This document shows, piece after piece, positions 33,531 through 42,451 of a DNA stretch of 64,000 nt (position 1 is its first letter; each line of letters begins with the position of its first letter). This DNA is from Streptomyces sp. CB01881 (GTDB lineage Bacteria; Actinomycetota; Actinomycetes; Streptomycetales; Streptomycetaceae). The stretch covers positions 252,750 through 316,749 of the forward strand of contig NZ_CP026498.1 of NCBI RefSeq assembly GCF_002953255.1, in the 5' to 3' direction. The position numbers were made by a program, and so were the translations under genes. The notes under the pieces are model-generated. The model made no database searches. It saw only the letters and a list, made by a program, of their open reading frames with translations, and was not told where the DNA came from.

Positions 33531-33561
33531 TGCCGGGAGCGACCGTCCGCCGGCCTGGATC

Positions 33562-33735
33562 CAACGCCGTTCAGTCATGCGGGGGAGCTGCTGGTCGAGC
33601 CGGGTCGGTCAAGCCGGTGAACAAGGCGGCGGAGCTGCGGCAGAAGAGGTCTGTCACTCCAAGACATCCTCACCACAGGAGCTCCGCTGTTGGAACAGGC
33701 ACGTTATTGCGAATATCCGGTAACGATGGCCAGCT
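33562..33735 (+). mobile_element. Left end and leader of the right IS4 copy
   Basis: CAACGCCGTTCAGTCA at 33562-33577 repeats the outer terminal sequence in the orientation expected for the left end of the IS whose transposase remnant starts at 36980. About 150 bases of leader follow, then similarity stops, and the transposase resumes 3.2 kb downstream. The gap holds the recombinase module, which I infer was inserted here. Confidence 0.65.
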
Positions 33736-33855
33736 GGGTGGCCAGGAACGCGGCTGAAAGTGAGGCGGTGCGAGGCGTGTGCGGCGCGGCCATGGGGCTC
33801 TACAGTGATCACGGCGGTCGCTCGAACGGCCCATCCACCATGAGGGGGAACTGAC

Positions 33856-34392
33856 TTGGCTGTCCCATGGGACCTTCTGATATCCACCGCCGGTGGCGTC
33901 GCCGCCACCGTCGTGGGCGTCATCGCAGGCGGGATCGTCGGGCGACGCGGCCAGAATCGCCAGTGGCTGCAAGGGACACAGACTGCCGCCTACGAGAGGT
34001 TCCTGCAGGCGTTCGGCGCTGTGGAAGCCGAGCTCCGCGAAGCGTTCCTTGAGGAGCGCCGGCCTGCCCCACTTATTTGGGGCCCGTTCAACGCCGGAGT
34101 GCAGTCGTTGAGCCTGGTCGCAACTCGTGAGGCCGCCGACGCGGCAATCGAGCTCTGCGAGGTCGTGGAGGATTTCACCATCCTGTTCCACGGTCGCCAG
34201 ACCACCGACCTTGAGAAGCTTCGGCCGATTCACAGCGCGCTGGAGGAGGCACACCTGAAGTTCGTCAACGCGGCTCGACGCTCGCTCGACCCGTCGCAAG
34301 AGCACTTCGTCCGAACGCTGGGTGGCCCACCACCGTGGCGCGGCGTCGTATCCTTCCACGCCCAAGGAGCCATTCCCGACAGGGGCGAATAG
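33856..34392 (+). CDS. Hypothetical protein with N-terminal membrane anchor
   Basis: A 178-residue protein. The TTG at 33856 is chosen because GAGGGGGA lies 8 bases upstream and no ATG/GTG in frame keeps the hydrophobic start. One membrane helix (LISTAGGVAATVVGVIAGGIVG) is followed by a cytosolic helical domain with RQWLQGTQTAAYERFLQAF and later DLEKLRPIHSALEEAHLKF. Proteins of this plan (anchor plus four-helix-like domain) are frequent in actinomycetes; no function known. It lies inside the insertion and converges on the second recombinase with 17 bases between the stops. Confidence 0.8.
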   Translation: MAVPWDLLISTAGGVAATVVGVIAGGIVGRRGQNRQWLQGTQTAAYERFLQAFGAVEAELREAFLEERRPAPLIWGPFNAGVQSLSLVATREAADAAIELCEVVEDFTILFHGRQTTDLEKLRPIHSALEEAHLKFVNAARRSLDPSQEHFVRTLGGPPPWRGVVSFHAQGAIPDRGE

Positions 34393-34409
34393 CAGCGCAC
34401 CCGTCGGCA

Positions 34410-35924
34410 TCACGAGCCACCCAGGGTGCTCTGTACTGAGGTTGGCGCTGGTCCACCAGTGAGAGCGGTGAGCGGGATGAACGCCTTCTGTGTGCCGAGC
34501 TGGGCCGGCGTCGGGCCAGCGGGGGTGGGAACGTCGGTCAGGCGATCGAGAAGCGCCTCTACGGCCTCGCGGTCGCCTTCGAGGGCTTCGCGTTCATCTG
34601 CGGTGAGATCGAGCTGTTCGAGCATCTGCTGGATGCCGTCCTTTACGTTCAGAAGCTGGCCCCGGGTGGAATCCTTGGGCAGGTAGAACGGGCAGCGGGC
34701 GCAGGCGAGACGGTGGGGGCACTTGGCGAAGAAGTCGTAGCTGCAGTAGCCCTCGCCCAGGTCGTAGTACTTCCAAGGCTGGCCGCCGCCTGTCGCGGCG
34801 CCGGTCAGGATGGCGTCGCGGTCGATGAGGACCTGGATGGTGCGGACGTTGCGGGCGAAGTATTCGGCCTTGCGGTAGGCGGCGGTCAGGGTGCGCTGCA
34901 GGATGGCGGCGTAGTGCCGGGTGCTGGCGGCGTGTTTGTGTCCGAGCCATTGCTGCAGGTCGGCCAGGGACAGCGACTCGCGGGCGTTGAGGAGCTGGGT
35001 GGCAATGGTGGCGCGGGCCCGGTGGCTGGTCAGGGCTCCGCGTGAGTCGGATTCGGGGATGCCGGCCTTGCCGCACAGGATCGGGATGAGTTTCTCGTTC
35101 AGGTATGCCTTGCCGACGAGTTGGGCCCGGTAGCAGAACAGGTGCTGGCGTAGGCGGCCGGTCTTGCGGTCGGCGATGTCGGGCTGGGACGGGCGCACGG
35201 CCTGCCATGCCTCGATGAGCTCGCCGACCAGCGGGTCCACCGGTTTGCTGAACGCGCCGGAGGTCTTGTTCTGCGGTATCCGCAGTAGGCAGATCCGGAA
35301 CTTCTCGCCGGTGGTGTCGTCGGTTCCTTCGTCCCAGTCGACGCAGTCCCGTTCCAGGCGGCGGATCTCGTCGACGCGCAGGCCCCCGAACAGCCACACG
35401 CCGACCAGGGCGCGGACCATCTCGATCGGGTAGTAGTTGCGGTGCCACCCGGACGCCTTGGCCGCCGGGGTGCCGTAGGCCAGCAGGTCGTCGGAGGTGA
35501 GAGTGAGTCCGGCGGCCATGAGCTTGGCCCAGGAGGCGTCGTCGATGATGCGGGGGTTGGGGCCCATCCCGGCGCGGATGGACAGGGGCAGGCTGAGCAC
35601 CCGGCGGGGGTCGAACCGCGCGGTGATCCACTCCCACTCGATCAGGTCCGCGAAGAACCCCCGGACGCTGCCGATGCGCTGAGTCTTCCCGACCGCCGAC
35701 AGCTCCTGGCCCCAGCGGGACTTGTTGCGGTTGTGCCCGGCCCATTGGCCGATCACCGCGTGCAGGGTGTCGGCGACGTACTCGGCCGCGATGTCGCGTG
35801 TCCACAGGTCCGGGGTCAGGGCCTGCGGGTGCTTCTCGGCCGCCCACCGGCCGGCGATCAGGATCACCGAGAACATCGAGCGGATCGTGGCGGGCTCGTG
35901 TGTGGACAGCTTGCGCCAGCGCAT
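34410..35924 (-). CDS. Tyrosine recombinase, TnpB-like (Tn554 type)
   Basis: About 504 residues from ATG 35924, a start that overlaps the preceding recombinase gene by 61 bases; the frame is open further upstream. Catalytic residues: Arg183 (GGLRVDEIRRL), His301 and Arg304 (SHRARATIATQ), His329 (WLGHKHAAS) and Tyr338 (TRHYAAIL). After the catalytic domain comes a Cys-rich segment (YCSYDFFAKCPHRLACARC) seen in the large recombinase TnpB of Tn554-like elements, where it may bind zinc. It would cut and rejoin DNA at the ends of its element together with the smaller recombinase. The third Tn554 gene, tnpC, is not found downstream. Confidence 0.85.
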   Translation of the reverse strand: MRWRKLSTHEPATIRSMFSVILIAGRWAAEKHPQALTPDLWTRDIAAEYVADTLHAVIGQWAGHNRNKSRWGQELSAVGKTQRIGSVRGFFADLIEWEWITARFDPRRVLSLPLSIRAGMGPNPRIIDDASWAKLMAAGLTLTSDDLLAYGTPAAKASGWHRNYYPIEMVRALVGVWLFGGLRVDEIRRLERDCVDWDEGTDDTTGEKFRICLLRIPQNKTSGAFSKPVDPLVGELIEAWQAVRPSQPDIADRKTGRLRQHLFCYRAQLVGKAYLNEKLIPILCGKAGIPESDSRGALTSHRARATIATQLLNARESLSLADLQQWLGHKHAASTRHYAAILQRTLTAAYRKAEYFARNVRTIQVLIDRDAILTGAATGGGQPWKYYDLGEGYCSYDFFAKCPHRLACARCPFYLPKDSTRGQLLNVKDGIQQMLEQLDLTADEREALEGDREAVEALLDRLTDVPTPAGPTPAQLGTQKAFIPLTALTGGPAPTSVQSTLGGS

Positions 35925-36895
35925 CGGTGCAGCTTGGCTGCCAACTCCCGTCCGCTGAGGTGGATGTAGCGCATGGTGGTGGACAGATCGCGGTGTCCGG
36001 CGTAGAGGGCGATCTGGTCGATCGTCCATCCGGCGCGGGCGAGGTCGGTGAGCCGCAGATGGCGGAAGGTGTGGGTCGACATGCAGGGCACGCCGGCCTG
36101 CTCAGCGAGTCCTTCGACGATCTTCGACCAGCTCGAAAGTCCGAGTCCGGCACCGTAGTTGCGCCGCGAGACGCTTCGAAGTAGCGGCCCGTCGATGCGG
36201 CCGAACAGCGCCCGGCGCTCGCTCAGGTAGGTGGCGAACAGCTGGGAGGTGGCGTCCCCGTAGGCGACCTCCCGGGATCGCTTGGACTTGGTCGTGACCG
36301 CCCGCAGGTGGATCAGCCGGTAGGCGGGTTCGAAGCCGCCGACATCGAGCCGCACCAGCTCCTCGCGGCGAAGCGCGCCGTCGTAGGCCAGGGCGACCAT
36401 CAGCCGGTTGCGGAGCGACAGCGCGCCCGCGGCGTCCAGGACGGCCTGCCAGCCGGTCTCGTTCGGTATCCACGGTGCCTGCTCGACCCGGCGCACCAGG
36501 CCCTGCTTGGGTCGGCGTCCGCGCCTGCCGGACTGGCCACGGCGTACCGGGTTGCGCTCGCGCAGTCCATCCTCGACCAGGTAGTCGTAGAAAGAGCGGA
36601 CGGCCACGACCCGTTGCTGGATAGTCGCGTTGGCCAGACCGGCGCCCGAGTCCAGGTGGACGACTTTCGCGGCACGCGGGTTCGGCCGCTCCAGCATGTC
36701 GCCGATCCAGGCCGCCACCACGTCCGCGCGGATCGTCAACGGGTCCGCACCAACCAGCGCGCAGAACCTCAGGTGATCCTCCACAGCCCGCCCGTAGGCG
36801 TCGATGGTGTTGTCAGCCCGACCGATGTTCGCCGTGAACTGCAGCCACCGCCGGGCCTGTTCATGCTCCGCCAGCAGCGGGAACCTGTCCCACAT
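35864..36895 (-). CDS. Tyrosine recombinase, TnpA-like
   Basis: A 343-residue integrase from ATG 36895 (no strong ribosome binding site; the frame runs 15 codons further). The N-terminal SAM-like DNA-binding domain spans about 10-110. The catalytic domain is complete: Arg176 (GALRREELVRLD), His275 and Arg278 (THTFRHLR), His301 (AGHRDLSTT) and Tyr310 (MRYIH). Size, order and overlap with the larger recombinase match the TnpA-TnpB pair of Tn554-type transposons, though RIT-like trios and phage integrases share the fold. It is located within a remnant IS4 element. Confidence 0.88.
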   Translation of the reverse strand: MWDRFPLLAEHEQARRWLQFTANIGRADNTIDAYGRAVEDHLRFCALVGADPLTIRADVVAAWIGDMLERPNPRAAKVVHLDSGAGLANATIQQRVVAVRSFYDYLVEDGLRERNPVRRGQSGRRGRRPKQGLVRRVEQAPWIPNETGWQAVLDAAGALSLRNRLMVALAYDGALRREELVRLDVGGFEPAYRLIHLRAVTTKSKRSREVAYGDATSQLFATYLSERRALFGRIDGPLLRSVSRRNYGAGLGLSSWSKIVEGLAEQAGVPCMSTHTFRHLRLTDLARAGWTIDQIALYAGHRDLSTTMRYIHLSGRELAAKLHRCAGASCPHTSPPRSARCSR

Positions 36896-36979
36896 CACAA
36901 GAACCACGACCCAGAACCGTAGCCAGATCAGATTCCACATAAGGCTGCCATATCAAGGACTCTTGGGGTAGCGGCCGGG

Positions 36980-37927
36980 GTGTTCGCGCCGGGTCATATC
37001 GGTGAGCTGACGCGGATCGTGCCGTTCGAGATGGTCGAGAGGTGCGGGCGCAGACCGGTGCGGTGCAGCGCAGGGTCCGGCTGGTGTCGGCGCGGGTCAG
37101 GTGTACCTGCTGCTGGCCGCGGCGCTCTTCACCCGGGTTGGGCTACCGGCAGGTGTTCGACCGGCTGTGCGCGGGGCTGACGGGCCTGGCGCTGGTCCAT
37201 CCCAGCGGCAGTGCTCTTCGCCAGACCCGTCAGCGGCTCGGGCCGGCACCGCACCGGCGCCGACCTGCTGGTGCGCTGCAAGTCCGGCCGGAACCTGCCA
37301 CTGGTGGCCCGTCACCGCGACGGCTCGGCAGTGGCCCGGCTTGGAGCACTGACCGTTCGCGTCATCGACGCCGAGATCAGCATCCGCACCGCCGCCGGCG
37401 CCCGCACCGGCCACTACCGGCTGCTGACCACCCTCACCGACCCCGGCGCCCACCTGGTCGCCGAACTGGTCCGGCTCTACCACGAGCGCTGGTAGATCGA
37501 GACGGCCTACGCGGAGTTGAAGTCCACGATCCTGGGCGGACATGTCCTGCGGGCCGGCACCCCGCAGGACATCGGGCAGGAGGTCTGGGCGTTGCTGACC
37601 GTCTACCAGGCACTGCGGACCCCGATGACCGACGCCACCGCCAGCGTCCCGGGCACCACCCCCGACCGGGCAGGCTTCCTCACCGTCCTCGCCGCAGCCC
37701 GGGACCAGCTCGTCCTGGCCGCCGGTGTCATCACCGGCAACGACATCGACCTGGTCGGCGTCATCGGCCGTCATATCCTGGCCCGGCTCCCGCCCGCCCA
37801 ACGGGTCCGCACGAGAGGCCGCATCGTCAAGCGCGCGATCTCCACGTACGACGCAGGCGGACCCGCCATCGACCGGGCCGCCTACAAAGCCACCATCAGC
37901 ATCAACATGCTCACGAGAATTCCTTGA
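36980..37927 (+). pseudogene. Decayed IS4-family transposase (right IS copy)
   Basis: GTG 36980 begins VFAPGHIGELTRIVPFEMV, the N-terminus of IS4-type transposases of Streptomyces. A frameshift follows near 37050 (the frame continues as GYRQVFDRLCAGLTGLALV), the middle with the first catalytic Asp is deleted, and the C-terminal part returns as GTGTDLLVRCKSGRNLP-like sequence and ELVRLYHERW. An in-frame TAG at 37493-37495 replaces a sense codon before IETAYAELKS, the catalytic Glu motif. The last 130 residues are intact to TGA at 37927. Inactive. Confidence 0.9.
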
Positions 37928-38045
37928 CGCCTCGTCCACCGCCCTAACTGAACGGCGTTGCCGCTAGGACCCCGTGCTGGGCCCCTGCGCTGGGACCTCG
38001 GGGCACCGACCCCGGCCGCCCGCCCACGACAGCCGTGAGGCCTGG

Positions 38046-38777
38046 TCAGGCGTCGGTGCCCGGCAGGTGGCCGGGAAGGTCGGTGAGCCGCTCGATGCGG
38101 CGGACCGTCCCGTCCGCCGTCGGCGACGGTCCACCGGTGACGAAGTCGATGCCGCGGTCCAGCCAGATGCCGGTGAGCCCGGCGAGGGCGGCTGCGTTCA
38201 CATCGCTCTCCAGCATGTCGCCCACGTTGACCGCCTGCGCGGGGTCCGTCCGCATCCACCGGCAGGCGGTGGCGTAGGCGGCGGGCTTGGCCGCACCGAG
38301 CTCGGTCGGGGTCAGCACGGCTTCGAAGTATTCGAGGAGGCCGAACCGGGCGAGCTTGGCGCGCTGCTGCCCGGGGTCCCCGTTGGTGAGAACAGCCAGA
38401 CGCGGACCCCGGGAAAGCCGCTTCAGGGCCTCCAGACACGGCCGGACATCGGGGTAGCACCGCCAGGACTCCTCGAACCCGGCGAGGTAGCGCTCGGCGA
38501 TCCAGGCGTCCAGGAGGCCGGGATCCTCGGGCACCGGCTCGCCGAGCGCCGGCAGGAAGGAACGGAGCCTGCGCCGGTGGTGCTCGGCGAAGGAACACCG
38601 GCCGGCCAGGTACTCCCGCATGTGGCGCGCCTCCAGCGTCCACCACAACGCCACCAGCTCCTCCGGTGGAGCCGTCGCATCGGGCGCGTCCTGGACGATC
38701 CGTCCGATCGTTTCGAAGACCGCGCCTCGGTGGTCGACCAGGGTGCCGTCAAGGTCGAAGAAGATCACATCTGCCAT
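38046..38777 (-). CDS. HAD-superfamily hydrolase
   Basis: A 243-residue haloacid-dehalogenase-type phosphatase. Motif I is FFDLDGT with Asp8 and Asp10, motif II VLTNGD, motif III the Lys of GAAKPAAYA, and motif IV GDMLESDV. The helical cap lies between about residues 15 and 90. Likely a phosphoglycolate-type or sugar/nucleotide phosphatase; the substrate is not visible. ATG 38777. It diverges from the response regulator gene across 129 bases. Confidence 0.9.
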   Translation of the reverse strand: MADVIFFDLDGTLVDHRGAVFETIGRIVQDAPDATAPPEELVALWWTLEARHMREYLAGRCSFAEHHRRRLRSFLPALGEPVPEDPGLLDAWIAERYLAGFEESWRCYPDVRPCLEALKRLSRGPRLAVLTNGDPGQQRAKLARFGLLEYFEAVLTPTELGAAKPAAYATACRWMRTDPAQAVNVGDMLESDVNAAALAGLTGIWLDRGIDFVTGGPSPTADGTVRRIERLTDLPGHLPGTDA

Positions 38778-38906
38778 GGGGTGATCCTCTCCTGACGCCT
38801 CTTCCCGACACCAGGGTCGGCCCTCGCGAGGCTCCCCCAGGACGGCTGCCCGAGCGCGACGCCGCACCGTTCCCGTCTTCTCCGGCCCGTCGTCGATAAT
38901 GGCATC

Positions 38907-39572
38907 ATGATCGACAGGCAGCTGCGGGTGGTACTGGCCGAGGACTCCGTGATTCTGCGGGAGGGGATGGTCGAGCTGCTCTCCGCCCGGGGGTGCGAGG
39001 TGGTGGCCGCGACCGGGACGGCGCCCGAACTGCTCGCCGCGGTGGCCGCGCACCGGCCCGACGTCGCGGTGGTGGACATCCGGATGCCGCCCACGCACAC
39101 CGACGAGGGCATCCGCGCGGCCGTCGAACTCCGGGCGACCGCACCCGAGGTGGGCATCCTGGTCTTCTCCCAGCACGTCGAGACCGCCTGGGCGTCGCGG
39201 CTGCTGGCGGGCGGTGCCGCGGGGATCGGGTACCTGCTGAAGGAACGGGTGGCCCGGACGTCGGAGTTCGTGGACGCGCTGCACCGGGTCGCGGACGGCG
39301 GGACGGCGTTGGACCCGGAGGTCGTGACCCGGCTGATGCAGGGCGGCCGGCGCAGCCGGGTGGACGGGCTGACGCCGCGCGAGCGGGAGGTGCTGGAGCT
39401 GATGGCGCAGGGGCACTCCAACCGCTCGATCGCCGCGCGGCTGGTGGTGTCGGAGCGGGCGGTGGAGAAGCATGTCGCCGCCGTGTTCACCAAGTTCGAC
39501 CTGCCGGCCACGGAGGTGGACAACCGCCGGGTGAAGGCGGTGCTCACCTACCTCTCCGAGACATCCGGTTGA
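38907..39572 (+). CDS. LuxR/NarL-family response regulator
   Basis: A 221-residue regulator: acidic pair Glu12-Asp13, phospho-acceptor Asp57 (VAVVDIRMP), Lys in YLLKERV, and a LuxR helix-turn-helix in the last 70 residues (LTPREREVLELMAQG, SERAVEKHVAAVFTKF). It converges on the histidine kinase gene with 7 bases between stops, an inverted layout compared with the pair at 4.6-6.5 kb. ATG 38907. It is a close paralogue of the regulator at 5.9 kb. Confidence 0.93.
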   Translation: MIDRQLRVVLAEDSVILREGMVELLSARGCEVVAATGTAPELLAAVAAHRPDVAVVDIRMPPTHTDEGIRAAVELRATAPEVGILVFSQHVETAWASRLLAGGAAGIGYLLKERVARTSEFVDALHRVADGGTALDPEVVTRLMQGGRRSRVDGLTPREREVLELMAQGHSNRSIAARLVVSERAVEKHVAAVFTKFDLPATEVDNRRVKAVLTYLSETSG

Positions 39573-39579
39573 CGGACCG

Positions 39580-40962
39580 TCAGATCCGGCTCGGCAGTTC
39601 GGCGGTGACGACGGTGGGCCCGCCGAACGGGCTCTCCAGCCGCAGCACGCCGTCCACCGCGGCGAGCCGCTCGGTCAGCCCGGCCAGGCCGGTCCCGCCG
39701 GGCGCGCCCACGCCGGAGGCCGAATCCCCGATCACCGCCCCGCCGCGGCCGTCGTCGCGCACCGTGAGCCGGACGCGGCCGTCGGCGGCCGTCGCCGACA
39801 GCTCCGCCGTCCGCGCGCCGCTGTGCTTGGCGAGGTTGGTGAGCAGCTCGGCCGCACAGAAGTAGACGGCCTGTTCGATCGCCGGGTCCGGCCGCTCGCG
39901 CAGGTCGACGCGGACGGCGACCGGGACGGGTGAGGTGCCGGCCAGCCCGGGCAGGGCCTCCCCGAGGCCGCCGTCCAGCGCCACCGGGTGGATGCCCCGG
40001 GTGAGCCGGCGCAGTCCGGTGATGGTGTCGTCGGTCTGGCCGCGGGCGCGGTCGACCAGGGCGCGCAGGCGGGCGAGGTCCGGGCTCCCGGGGCCGGCGC
40101 CGGGGTCGAGTACGTCGTCGGCCAGCGTGAGGGTGATGGCGAGCGCGACCAGCTGGGCCTGGGTGCCGTCGTGCAGGTCGCGTTCCAGGCGGCGCAGCCG
40201 GCCGGTGTTGTCGGCGAGGAGCGTGGCCCGGGCGGATTCGAGGGCGCGCACGCGCTGTTGGGCGCGGGCCGGGCCGAGCAGCAGCCGGGCGAGGCTCCGA
40301 TTGGCCGCGCCGAGTGCACGGTTGGCGGGCGGGCCGGCGGCCAGGACGGCGAGGCCGAGCAGGACGGCGGCCGCGTCCAGCCAGCCGGCGGGCCGCTCAC
40401 CCGGCTCCAGCAGCCGTACCCAGAGCGGGAACCCGAGCAGCCAGCCGCAGCCGAGCGGCAGGACGACGGCGGCGGCGAAGCCGAGCAGTCCGAGCGGCAG
40501 GCGGATCAGCAGGTAGAGCAGCGACCGCCAGGCGACCGGGTCCGCCAGGACGGCGCGGCCGCGGGCGAACGCGCCGTCCTGCCTCGGTGGCGGGGGTGGC
40601 GGTTCGACGTGCTCCCCCAGCAGCCGGCCCACCAGTCGGCGGTGGAGCCCGCCGAGGCCGCGCGCGCCGGCCAGCGCGGCGACGACGAACGGGAGGCCGA
40701 GGACGGTGAGCGAGAGCAGCGTCCCGGCGTAGAGGACGGCGAGCGCGTAGGCGCCGCCGAGGACGGCGGCCGGCAGGCCCGCGACGGCGAAGAGCAGTTC
40801 GCCGCCGCGGACGGCGAAGTACCGCCGCGCCCCGGAGGACGGCCGTACCCCGGAGGGCCGCCTGGCTCCGGAGGGCGGCCGTACCCTGGAGGGCGGCCGT
40901 ACCCTGGTGGGCGGCTTGGCTCCGATGGGCCGCCGCGACGCGTCACCGGCCCGGTCAGCCAC
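39580..40962 (-). CDS. Sensor histidine kinase (HisKA_3 type)
   Basis: A 460-residue kinase. The first 50 residues are a Pro/Arg/Ser repeat (RVRPPSRVRPPSGARRPSG-like) encoded by GC-rich DNA repeats at 40838-40920. Four membrane helices lie between about 55 and 210. The phospho-acceptor is His264 in ERDLHDGTQ; the ATPase domain has ELLTNLAKHSG and VRDDGRGG. It overlaps the ABC permease gene by 8 bases and is co-transcribed with the transporter, as in bacitracin-type detoxification modules. Its partner is most likely the convergent response regulator 7 bases away. Confidence 0.92.
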   Translation of the reverse strand: MADRAGDASRRPIGAKPPTRVRPPSRVRPPSGARRPSGVRPSSGARRYFAVRGGELLFAVAGLPAAVLGGAYALAVLYAGTLLSLTVLGLPFVVAALAGARGLGGLHRRLVGRLLGEHVEPPPPPPRQDGAFARGRAVLADPVAWRSLLYLLIRLPLGLLGFAAAVVLPLGCGWLLGFPLWVRLLEPGERPAGWLDAAAVLLGLAVLAAGPPANRALGAANRSLARLLLGPARAQQRVRALESARATLLADNTGRLRRLERDLHDGTQAQLVALAITLTLADDVLDPGAGPGSPDLARLRALVDRARGQTDDTITGLRRLTRGIHPVALDGGLGEALPGLAGTSPVPVAVRVDLRERPDPAIEQAVYFCAAELLTNLAKHSGARTAELSATAADGRVRLTVRDDGRGGAVIGDSASGVGAPGGTGLAGLTERLAAVDGVLRLESPFGGPTVVTAELPSRI

Positions 40963-42451
40963 GCTCGCCGCCGGCCAGCTCGGCGGCCGGGCCGGTGATG
41001 GCGCGCAGGCCGGTGCCCAGGATGCCGGGTACGGTCAGCGCGGCCGCACCGGCCACGATCCAGCCGCAGGCGGCCACCGGGACGGCCGGCGCGGCGGAGC
41101 CGGTGACGGCCGTGCTGAAGGCGGCCGAGGCGACGGCGGCGACCGCCGCGCCCAGCAGCACGCCCACCGCCGTGGTGAGCACCGCCTCGGCGGTGAGCAT
41201 CCGCAGCAGCTGACGCCGGGTGGCGCCGACCAGCCGGAGCAGCGCGAACTCGCGGCGGCGGTCGGCGGTCAGGGCGACCAGGGTGTTGACGGTGGAGACG
41301 GCGGCGAAGCAGACCAGCATGGCCAACTCCGCCTGGCGCAACCAGACGTCGGTCGCGGAGGTCACGGACGTCACGGTGGCGGCGGACCCGGGGAGGGCAC
41401 GGGCCACCGCTTGCTCGGCGGTGCTTGTCATGATCGACATCGTGCCCGACACCCCGGTCAGGAGCGCAACCGGCACCACGGCGGCCGAGAGCCGGTGCGC
41501 GTAGCCGCGCAGGTTGGCGTCGGCCAGCCAGCCCGAACGGGGGGCCGCCCACCGCACCGGCGCACCCAGCACGGTGGCCAGGCCCCGGGCCGCGAGCGGT
41601 CCCAGCAGGGCGACGGCAGCCAGCAGCACCAGCGAGGCGAGCATGGCCGCCTGCCCGGCCTTGTCGAGCTGGTCGGCCGGCCGGGTGGCCGCCAGCCGCA
41701 GCAGCAGCGCGCCGCCGGTCAGCGCGCCGGCTCCGGCCAGCAGCCGCACGACGCCGGTCCGGCCGTGCTCGGTGGAACCGGCGGTGAGCGCGGCGGCCGG
41801 CGGGATCCGGGTGATCCGCCGGGCCGCGACGGCGGTCGCCGCCAGGCCGACCAGCAACGCGGCGGCGAGCGCCACCAGCATCGGCAGCGGTGTGCCCGGG
41901 ACCCGTACGGCGGGCGCGGCCATCCCGCGCTCCTGAAGGGCGGCGAGGAAGCCGCGCGCGGCGAACGCGCCGGCCGCCCAGCCGGGCCCGGCCGCCAGCA
42001 GCGTGGTCGCGACCACCTGGCCGCGCACCAGCCGGCGGACCTGCCGGGGCGTGGCGGCGACGGTCCGCAGCAGTGCCAGCTCCCGGTGCTGCTGGCGCAG
42101 CGCGAAGCCGAGCGCGTTGACCACCACGAAGAAGGCCACCAGTACGGCGATCTCGCCGAACGCGCCTGCGATCACCATCAGCCCCGGCCCGGCGGGCGCC
42201 TTGCGCGCGGCGGCGGGCGCGGTGACCTCGGCGGCGAACAGCGAGCCGAAGAGGGTCACCGTGGCGACGGCGAGGAAGAGTGCCACGGCCAGCCCGGCGA
42301 ACGCGGCGGGTCGTCTGCGGAGCTGCCCGAGCACGAGCGCGGGCACCGGACGGCCGGCGGCGCGGAAACCGGAGCCAGGGCCGGATCCCCGGCCGGGGGC
42401 GGACTGCGGGCCGGGGGCGGGTCGCAGGTGCGGAGGCGTCATCGTGGTCAC
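40955..42451 (-). CDS. FtsX-like ABC transporter permease
   Basis: A 498-residue permease. Two FtsX units are visible: EIAVLVAFFVVVNALGFALRQQ followed by RELALLRTVAATPRQVRRL, and the second, AMLVCFAAVSTVNTLVAL followed by REFALLRLVGATRRQLLRM. Around 8-10 membrane helices with a large loop. With the ATPase it forms a MacB-type or antibiotic-peptide exporter. GTG 42451 overlaps the ATPase stop (GTGA). Function probably controlled by the kinase encoded downstream. Confidence 0.9.
   Translation of the reverse strand: MTTMTPPHLRPAPGPQSAPGRGSGPGSGFRAAGRPVPALVLGQLRRRPAAFAGLAVALFLAVATVTLFGSLFAAEVTAPAAARKAPAGPGLMVIAGAFGEIAVLVAFFVVVNALGFALRQQHRELALLRTVAATPRQVRRLVRGQVVATTLLAAGPGWAAGAFAARGFLAALQERGMAAPAVRVPGTPLPMLVALAAALLVGLAATAVAARRITRIPPAAALTAGSTEHGRTGVVRLLAGAGALTGGALLLRLAATRPADQLDKAGQAAMLASLVLLAAVALLGPLAARGLATVLGAPVRWAAPRSGWLADANLRGYAHRLSAAVVPVALLTGVSGTMSIMTSTAEQAVARALPGSAATVTSVTSATDVWLRQAELAMLVCFAAVSTVNTLVALTADRRREFALLRLVGATRRQLLRMLTAEAVLTTAVGVLLGAAVAAVASAAFSTAVTGSAAPAVPVAACGWIVAGAAALTVPGILGTGLRAITGPAAELAGGERG

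Larger units (their letters stand above)
32365..37970. mobile_element. Composite IS4-type transposon with 10-bp target duplication
   Basis: CCGCTAGGAC occurs at 32365-32374 and 37961-37970, directly outside inverted ends CAACGCCGTTCAGTCA (32375-32390) and its reverse complement with one change (37945-37960). Between them lie an inverted IS fragment, an SDR gene, an internal IS left end (33562), a hypothetical gene, two tyrosine recombinases and a decayed IS4 transposase. Duplications of this size are usual for IS4-family elements. I read it as a composite transposon whose right IS copy was later split by another insertion. Confidence 0.82.

Noticed and set aside
32640..33723. 379-codon plus-strand frame over the SDR gene
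   Set aside because: Different frame from the SDR, whose catalytic motifs and ribosome site are clear.
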